A model generated the notes under the pieces. That model was not told where the DNA came from. It saw only the letters and a list, made by a program, of their open reading frames with translations, and did no database searches. A stretch of DNA of 20,466 nt from Mageeibacillus sp. UBA3708 (GTDB lineage: Bacteria; Bacillota; Clostridia; Saccharofermentanales; Saccharofermentanaceae). Positions 15,543 to 20,466 of the stretch are shown piece after piece (within the stretch, counting starts at the first letter, position 1; the number at the start of each line of letters is the position of its first letter). The stretch spans positions 1 to 20,466 of the forward strand of contig DFIB01000049.1 in assembly GCA_002371375.1 (NCBI GenBank). The letters run 5' to 3'. The position numbers and the translations under genes are program-made.

Positions 15543-17046
15543 TGTTGAGTGCTCTCTTCACCATCCACTCGTTATAATTAACAAACTCGAGACGGCATGA
15601 TCTGTCTATTCCGTAATAGTCTTTGTAATTCGTAAGCCAGTAATCATCCTGAGGGATGTTAAGACCATAGCAGTACTTCTTGGCATCGGGCACTTTGGGA
15701 AGATAGAAGACCCTGTAGTGTTTGTCGATGCATTTCTGAACTTCTTCCATACGGAGGTCCTGAAATTTCCACATATCGAACTGAGTCGTCAGGAACCAGC
15801 CCATGATTCCGCAGACGAGAACTGATGCGCATATGAATGCGGCACCGTCTTCCCGCGGACTGAAAGACAATCCCATGCTCATGACAAATTCCGCAGCGAT
15901 CAGACACCAGAAGATATATGTCATCATGAGGCATCTGTCGGTAACTGGCGACACGATCGTGAACGGTCCCATGAAGATCAGAGATGAGATGAAGTATATC
16001 ACCATTCTGAACTTCGATCTTCCGTCTTTGACGAAGATCACTGCGGCTGCAAATACAAACAGATAATAGGCTATACTCAGGACTGCCATGACATCTGCAT
16101 TTATAAGCAATTCGCTTTCGCCATCGAAGAAGTCATATACAAATGCCCCCTCGAACAGAGCTCCTGCACAGGCAAATACGTATCCTGTAACCTTGCGGCT
16201 CCTGATGCAGACGATGATCACGATCAGCGTCAGTACGATGTTGAGGATGCTGTTCATTCCAAACCATCTGAAGACGACTTCATCATTGTAGTTCTTCCAC
16301 AGTGTGGCGATGACCCCTCCCAGTCCTCCGTTGCCGAAGTCAATGGACTTATACGTCAGTCCGTCGTGTGTGACTGCACTCCTGTAGGACGGATTGGCAA
16401 AGAGTATGAGTGCTCCGGCAAGCGATACCGCCGTCTGGATGATAAAGAACTTAGGTGTCTTATGCTCCCTTACCGCATATATTACAGCCATTGCAACGGA
16501 CAGCAGAACAATATAGATCGTCGCTGTCTCAAGGAAGAACTGGCCGGCAAACACCATCAGCATGATGAGACACGTCATCCCTTTCCTGCCCTTGAGACCG
16601 ATATCTCCCCAAAGAACCTTAATGTCCACGGCAACAACTGCAAGAGTGAACAGCGCCGAGAAAAAGTAATTTGCAAATCCCGCTACCCACGTAACCGTCG
16701 ATGACATTATGGATACAGGCATTGCGGCGAACAGGACGATGAAGACTGCCGATGGCACTTTCTGCTTCCCGTAATGGGAGTGCGCGCACATGAAAAACAC
16801 AAACATGACGGCCATCTCAATGATTATCCTGATAACTGCAGGTATCCTTGTAAGAGCTATTACGGCAAGATTGCCGAGATATCTTCCGTTCTGCGTCCGG
16901 AAGAATGTGCGAAGCCTCTCCATGCCTATCCTGCCGCCCCATGTCAGATCATCAAGTCTGAACGGCGCCTTGTACAGGATCACAAACAGGATGGCCCCTG
17001 CAGCAATAAAAAAAACGGTCGATATTATCTTAGATGCTTTATTCAT
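15538..17046 (-). CDS. DUF6056-like polytopic membrane protein (GT-C-like)
   Basis: 502 residues from ATG 17046. In-frame TTG 17070 and ATG 17055 are rejected because they lie upstream of, or inside, the -10 element of the gene's own promoter. About twelve hydrophobic helices are spread over the whole length. The loop after helix 1 carries APFRLDDLTWGG with an Asp pair at 32-33, like the catalytic loop of GT-C glycosyltransferases and matching the DUF6056 pattern. A likely role is transfer of a sugar from a lipid carrier to an envelope glycan, but this is inferred. The C-terminus ends exactly at the repeat array: the final Arg codon and TAA come at the edge of the 22-base inverted repeat. Confidence 0.78.
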   Translation of the reverse strand: MNKASKIISTVFFIAAGAILFVILYKAPFRLDDLTWGGRIGMERLRTFFRTQNGRYLGNLAVIALTRIPAVIRIIIEMAVMFVFFMCAHSHYGKQKVPSAVFIVLFAAMPVSIMSSTVTWVAGFANYFFSALFTLAVVAVDIKVLWGDIGLKGRKGMTCLIMLMVFAGQFFLETATIYIVLLSVAMAVIYAVREHKTPKFFIIQTAVSLAGALILFANPSYRSAVTHDGLTYKSIDFGNGGLGGVIATLWKNYNDEVVFRWFGMNSILNIVLTLIVIIVCIRSRKVTGYVFACAGALFEGAFVYDFFDGESELLINADVMAVLSIAYYLFVFAAAVIFVKDGRSKFRMVIYFISSLIFMGPFTIVSPVTDRCLMMTYIFWCLIAAEFVMSMGLSFSPREDGAAFICASVLVCGIMGWFLTTQFDMWKFQDLRMEEVQKCIDKHYRVFYLPKVPDAKKYCYGLNIPQDDYWLTNYKDYYGIDRSCRLEFVNYNEWMVKRALNR

Positions 17047-17053
17047 ACGTCTC

Positions 17054-17082
17054 ATTATAAACAACTGCAATAATCTTTACAA
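17054..17082 (-). promoter_or_regulatory. Leaderless-type promoter of the DUF6056 gene
   Basis: Minus-strand TTGTAA (17077-17082), 17-base spacer, TATAAT (17054-17059). The expected start of transcription, about 17047, is next to the ATG at 17046. Confidence 0.75.
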
Positions 17083-17087
17083 GCAGA

Positions 17088-17117
17088 CTGACATGACGCT
17101 GATTAATCTGCTATAAT
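17088..17117 (+). promoter_or_regulatory. Leaderless-type promoter of the DUF3737-malY genes
   Basis: CTGACA (17088-17093), 18-base spacer, TATAAT (17112-17117). ATG begins 7 bases after the -10 element, at the expected transcription start. No Shine-Dalgarno sequence. Confidence 0.75.
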
Positions 17118-17124
17118 TGCTCAC

Positions 17125-18003
17125 ATGAAATCAATTAATAACAAATCTTTTACAGGTGAACGGCCTCTGTATGGAACTGTTGATTCCTTGGTCGATTCAT
17201 GCAGATTCGGCGAGGGTGAATCTCCTCTCAAGGAATGTCGCAACATTAAAGTGAGCAACTCTGTTTTCGGATGGAAGTATCCTCTGTGGTATTGCCGTGA
17301 TGCCGAAGTATCAGATACTGTCTGGGAGCAGATGGCCCGCGCCGGAGTGTGGTATTCTGACAGTATAACAGTCAGGGATTCCGTTATTCACGCACCCAAG
17401 AATTTCAGAAGGTGCAGCAGTCTGACAATCTCTGACACAGAGTTTACTGATGCGGCTGAGACCATGTGGAACTGCACCGGGCTGAACCTTGATAACATCA
17501 GGGTCAGAGGCGGAGATTATCTTGCTATGAACTGCAGCAACGTCAGTGTGAACCGTCTTGAGCTCGAGGGGAACTACGCTTTCGACGGATGCAGTGACGC
17601 CGTCGTAAGGAACAGCAGACTGAATACAAAAGATGCATTCTGGAACTGCCGCAACATGACCGTTTACGATTCATACATTAGCGGCGAATACCTGGGGTGG
17701 AATTCGGAGAACCTGACATTTGTCGACTGCACGATCGAGAGCAGCCAGGGGCTGTGTTACATAGATAATCTCAGGATGAAGAACTGCAGACTGATCAATA
17801 CAACGCTCGCTTTCGAGTATTCCAAAGTGGAGGCGGATATAAGTTCGGACATAGACAGTATCCTGAACCCGGAGCAGGGAACGATCACGTGCGGCAACAT
17901 CGGCGAACTGATCATCGAGAAGGACAGGGTCGATCCCGGCAGGACGGTAATAAAGGCGTCATCCATAACAAAATACAGCGACAGACCGGAGTGGTTATCA
18001 TGA
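17125..18003 (+). CDS. DUF3737 family protein (predicted right-handed beta-helix)
   Basis: 292 residues. The sequence is a run of roughly 20-residue coils with recurring 'W.C....v.ds.i' wording, as in MWNCTGLNLDNIRVRGG and FWNCRNMTVYDSYISG, which predicts a beta-helix; the N-terminal FTGERPLYG stretch fits DUF3737. No signal peptide or membrane segment, so it is probably cytoplasmic. The biochemical role of the family is not known to me. ATG 17125 lacks a ribosome binding site and sits at the predicted transcription start. Its TGA overlaps the ATG of the malY-like gene (ATGA), so the two are translationally coupled and may act together. Confidence 0.85.
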   Translation: MKSINNKSFTGERPLYGTVDSLVDSCRFGEGESPLKECRNIKVSNSVFGWKYPLWYCRDAEVSDTVWEQMARAGVWYSDSITVRDSVIHAPKNFRRCSSLTISDTEFTDAAETMWNCTGLNLDNIRVRGGDYLAMNCSNVSVNRLELEGNYAFDGCSDAVVRNSRLNTKDAFWNCRNMTVYDSYISGEYLGWNSENLTFVDCTIESSQGLCYIDNLRMKNCRLINTTLAFEYSKVEADISSDIDSILNPEQGTITCGNIGELIIEKDRVDPGRTVIKASSITKYSDRPEWLS

Positions 18004-19163
18004 AGTACGATTTCGATACGCAGATCAACAGACTTGGAACCGATTCAATCAAATGGAATGTGAAGGAGAATGAACTCCCGATGTGGGTCGCAGATATGGA
18101 TTTCAGGACTGCTCCCGAGATAATAGATGCGATACGCGAACGGACGGAACACGGTATATTCGGATACCAGAGCGATAACAATAAATGGTATGAATCCTAC
18201 ATAAACTGGTGGGACAGAAGACATTCATTCAGGATGAACAAAGAATGGCTTATGTTCGTCACAGGTGTTATACCCGCCATATCAAGCGCGGTTAGGAAGC
18301 TTACCACTCCCGGAGAGAAAGTTATCGTGCAGACTCCTGTCTATAATGTATTTTTCAACTGCATCGTCAATAACGGATGCACCATTGTCGAGAATCCGCT
18401 TATATACGAGAACGGACAGTACCAAATGGATTTTGACGATCTGTCGGATAAGCTGTCCGATCCGCAGGTCACGATGATGATTCTTTGTAATCCTCATAAT
18501 CCGGCCGGAAGGATATGGACGGCTCAAGAGCTTGCCAGAGTCGGTGAACTGTGTGCATCTAACGGTGTCATAGTTATCTCCGACGAGATCCACTGCGATA
18601 TAACAACACCGGGAATATCATATGTTCCTTTCGCTTCAGTATCAGATATCTGCCGGGATAACTCGATAACGTGCATAGCACCGACAAAAGCCTTCAACAT
18701 TGCAGGGCTCAAAAGCGCCTGCATCAGTGTTCCGAACAAAACTCTCCGTCACAAGATGTGGCGTGCCATCAACACATATGAAGTTGCAGAACCTAATTCA
18801 TTTGCCGTCATAGCAGCAATCGCAGCCTTTGATAAAGGCGAAGAATGGCTTGATCAGATGAGGGAATATGTCGAAGAGAACCGAAGGTTCACAACGGAAT
18901 TCATAACCGCAAACATACCGGAATTAAGCGTGGTGCCCGGTAACGCCACATATCTTCTCTGGATAGACATCAGCAAGCTTGGTACGGGCAGCCGCGAATA
19001 CGCAGGATTCCTCAGAGATAAGACCGGTCTGTTCCTGACGGACGGCATTCATTACGGCAAGAACGGCGACGGATTTGTAAGACTTAATATCGCCTGCCCG
19101 AGATCAACGCTGGAAGACGGCCTTAACAGACTCAAGGAAGGCACAAGACTGTATCTTGACTGA
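18000..19163 (+). CDS. MalY/PatB-type PLP-dependent C-S lyase / aminotransferase
   Basis: 387 residues from ATG 18000, preceded by GGAG 8 bases upstream inside the DUF3737 gene. An open frame reaches back to 17889, but that part is a shadow of DUF3737. Fold type I PLP enzyme: Lys230 in APTKAFNIAGL is the Schiff-base lysine, Asp195 in SDEIHCD binds the pyridine nitrogen, Asn167 is in NPHNPAG, and Arg361 in FVRLNIACP binds the carboxylate. The opening ...WNVKENELPMWVADMDF is the MalY/PatB signature. Family members split cystathionine or cysteine to pyruvate, ammonia and a thiol or H2S, in the cytoplasm. The exact substrate cannot be chosen from sequence. Confidence 0.93.
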   Translation: MKYDFDTQINRLGTDSIKWNVKENELPMWVADMDFRTAPEIIDAIRERTEHGIFGYQSDNNKWYESYINWWDRRHSFRMNKEWLMFVTGVIPAISSAVRKLTTPGEKVIVQTPVYNVFFNCIVNNGCTIVENPLIYENGQYQMDFDDLSDKLSDPQVTMMILCNPHNPAGRIWTAQELARVGELCASNGVIVISDEIHCDITTPGISYVPFASVSDICRDNSITCIAPTKAFNIAGLKSACISVPNKTLRHKMWRAINTYEVAEPNSFAVIAAIAAFDKGEEWLDQMREYVEENRRFTTEFITANIPELSVVPGNATYLLWIDISKLGTGSREYAGFLRDKTGLFLTDGIHYGKNGDGFVRLNIACPRSTLEDGLNRLKEGTRLYLD

Positions 19164-19197
19164 CTGACTTCTGCAGCCTGTCAGCACAAAATCCGGT

Positions 19198-19998
19198 TCA
19201 GATATTGCCCAGCGTCTCGTTCATGCTGCCGGTACGGTATCCTTTGAGGTCGAGGGACACGTATGTGAATCCGATTGCTTCAAGACTTGCATAGATCGTA
19301 TCCTTATTCTTCAAGATCTTATCGAAATCACCGGGCATCACTTCTATCCTGGCCATCCTGTCATGGATCCTGACCCTGACCTGACCAACGCCCGCATCCC
19401 TCAGATACTCCTCGGCATCATCAATCATCTGCAGCTTCTCGGCTGTGATCTCCTCACCATAAGGAAAACGCGTTGCAAGGCATGCATGAGACGGATTATT
19501 CCATGTGCAAAGTCCCATTTCCTTTGACAGATTGCGTATCTCTTGCTTGGTAAGGCCGACTTCCTTGAGAGGGCTGGCCATTCCCAGCTCTTCAAGAGCT
19601 TTGATACCGGGTCTGTAATCGGTGGCATCATCGGCATTTGTGCCTTCCGCTATTACTGCGATACCCTCTTCTTCCCCGATCTCCATGATCCTTCCGAAAA
19701 GAGCTCTCTTACATATATAACACCTGTTCGAAGGGTTGGATGTAAATCCCGCGATCTGAAGCACGTCAAATTCCTCGACCCTCTGTCTGATATTGTTCTC
19801 CCTGCAGAACGACGAGGCAAGTGTGCCCTCGCCTGCTGGAAAAACGGGTGCAGATACGGTGATCGCCAGGAGCTTGTCACCAAGTACCTCTGAAGCAGCT
19901 TTGAGAAGGAAGGCGGAATCAACGCCGCCCGAGAAAGCCACGGCAAGTGAACCGTAGCTTCCGATCAGATCCTTCAATCTGTCAAGCTTAGCATGCAT
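19198..19998 (-). CDS. larE: LarE-type ATP-dependent sulfur transferase (PP-loop)
   Basis: 266 residues, the usual LarE length. PP-loop ATPase motif SGGVDS at 23-28; CYICK (Cys93, Cys96) and the LarE cysteine in PSHACLATRFPYG (Cys173). LarE inserts sulfur into the pyridinium dithiocarboxylate precursor of the nickel-pincer cofactor of lactate racemase-type enzymes. Some LarE proteins sacrifice their single cysteine; those with three cysteines are reported to use a [4Fe-4S] cluster, and this one has the three. ATG 19998 has AAAGG 9 bases upstream and lies within the end of the DHH gene (11-base overlap). No larA, larB or larC is in the window. It converges on the malY-like gene. Confidence 0.88.
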   Translation of the reverse strand: MHAKLDRLKDLIGSYGSLAVAFSGGVDSAFLLKAASEVLGDKLLAITVSAPVFPAGEGTLASSFCRENNIRQRVEEFDVLQIAGFTSNPSNRCYICKRALFGRIMEIGEEEGIAVIAEGTNADDATDYRPGIKALEELGMASPLKEVGLTKQEIRNLSKEMGLCTWNNPSHACLATRFPYGEEITAEKLQMIDDAEEYLRDAGVGQVRVRIHDRMARIEVMPGDFDKILKNKDTIYASLEAIGFTYVSLDLKGYRTGSMNETLGNI

Positions 19999-20466
19999 CG
20001 TTAAGTGCCTTTACGATGCCGGGAAGTAGATCATCGACCTTGTCATTATCAAGCTGGCAGGTGCCGGCATTCCTATGACCGCCGCCGCCGTGCGAGAGGC
20101 AGAGGGCACCGATATCGGCGTTAGACTTCTTATTGACAATGGACTTGCCGATCATTACTGCAGTATTCTGCTTCTTGAAGCCCCATGCGACATGGACGGA
20201 TATCTCCGTCTCCGGATAGAGGGCATATACCATAAACCTGTTGCCGGCATAGATCGTATCTTCATTCCTGAGGTCGATGACTACAACCTTGTCCTCAACC
20301 CTGGCGATCCTCTTGAGCTGTTCCTTGAAGAGCTCCTGCTGCTCGAAATAAAGGTCGACTCTCTCCTTCACATCAGGAATTGCAAGTACTTCGTCAACCT
20401 TGTGATTTACACAGTAATCTATGAGTTCCATCATGAGGTCATAATTGGAGATCCTGAAATCATGGA
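19988..20466 (-). CDS. DHH/DHHA1-family phosphoesterase, C-terminal part only
   Basis: Partial gene entering from the right edge. The frame stays open to the last base, so the Met at 20434 is internal. About 159 residues are visible. The DHHA1 signature GGGGHRNAG near the C-terminus binds substrate phosphate or nucleotide in this superfamily; the N-terminal DHH metal-binding domain should lie outside. Relatives include oligoribonucleases (NrnA/NrnB-like) and cyclic-dinucleotide or exopolyphosphatase-like enzymes; the visible part does not decide between them. Its stop overlaps the larE start by 11 bases, so the two genes are co-transcribed. Confidence 0.88.
   Translation of the reverse strand, partial: HDFRISNYDLMMELIDYCVNHKVDEVLAIPDVKERVDLYFEQQELFKEQLKRIARVEDKVVVIDLRNEDTIYAGNRFMVYALYPETEISVHVAWGFKKQNTAVMIGKSIVNKKSNADIGALCLSHGGGGHRNAGTCQLDNDKVDDLLPGIVKALNDAC

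Noticed and set aside
15173..15548. Three overlapping open frames of about 100-119 residues with 39-residue internal repeats
   Set aside because: They arise because the 117-base repeat period is a multiple of three. They lie on both strands at once, have no ribosome binding sites and resemble nothing I recognise as a protein family.
17889..17999. N-terminal extension of the MalY-like protein
   Set aside because: The extra 37 codons overlap DUF3737 in another frame. The family start MKYDF, with its own ribosome binding site, begins at 18000.
19164..19197. Bidirectional terminator between the malY-like gene and larE
   Set aside because: Only a 5-bp stem (CTGAC/GTCAG) with a long loop and no T tract is present.

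Overview
The window looks like chromosomal DNA of an anaerobic, low-to-mid G+C Gram-positive bacterium of the Clostridia, probably a gut or rumen relative of Lachnospiraceae/Oscillospiraceae. The clues are sigmaA-type promoters, strong AGGAGG-like ribosome binding sites, lipoboxes, cell-wall-binding repeats of the Gram-positive type, a BMP-type nucleoside transporter beside xpt, and DUF6056, DUF3737 and PflX-like proteins. The genus cannot be fixed from sequence alone. I see no tRNA, rRNA, insertion sequence, prophage or CRISPR array.

Layout. Positions 1-2103 (minus strand) hold a purine salvage/uptake operon: xpt, a BMP-family lipoprotein, and the start of its ABC ATPase, driven by a near-consensus promoter. 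Positions 2189-3850 encode a large unknown lipoprotein. Positions 4054-5001 hold rplM-rpsI with a strong promoter, a leader hairpin and a clear terminator. Positions 5069-15120 are the accessory heart of the window. This stretch has four proteins with transglutaminase-like (papain-fold) domains and intact Cys/His/Asp triads. Three are membrane-anchored with extracellular Ig-like modules, and one is secreted with about eleven C-terminal cell-wall-binding repeats. Among them lie a small BamE-like lipoprotein, a membrane-anchored SGNH-type protein translationally coupled to the third transglutaminase, a PflX-type radical SAM protein (plus strand) and a thioredoxin that follows the fourth transglutaminase. 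I read this as an envelope-modifying gene neighbourhood.

Positions 15178-15543 contain no convincing gene. They hold a tandem array with an exact 117-bp period, about three units. Each unit is a long dyad whose paired bases change together between units. The right end of the array supplies the stop codon of the neighbouring DUF6056 membrane protein. This is the most unusual structure here.

Positions 17046-17125 are a compact divergent promoter pair. Both promoters place the start of transcription at or next to the start codon, so both genes (DUF6056 protein leftward; DUF3737 beta-helix protein rightward) look leaderless. The DUF3737 gene overlaps a MalY/PatB-type C-S lyase gene by ATGA. Convergent to these, at the right end, are larE and the C-terminal part of a DHH/DHHA1 phosphoesterase, whose genes overlap.
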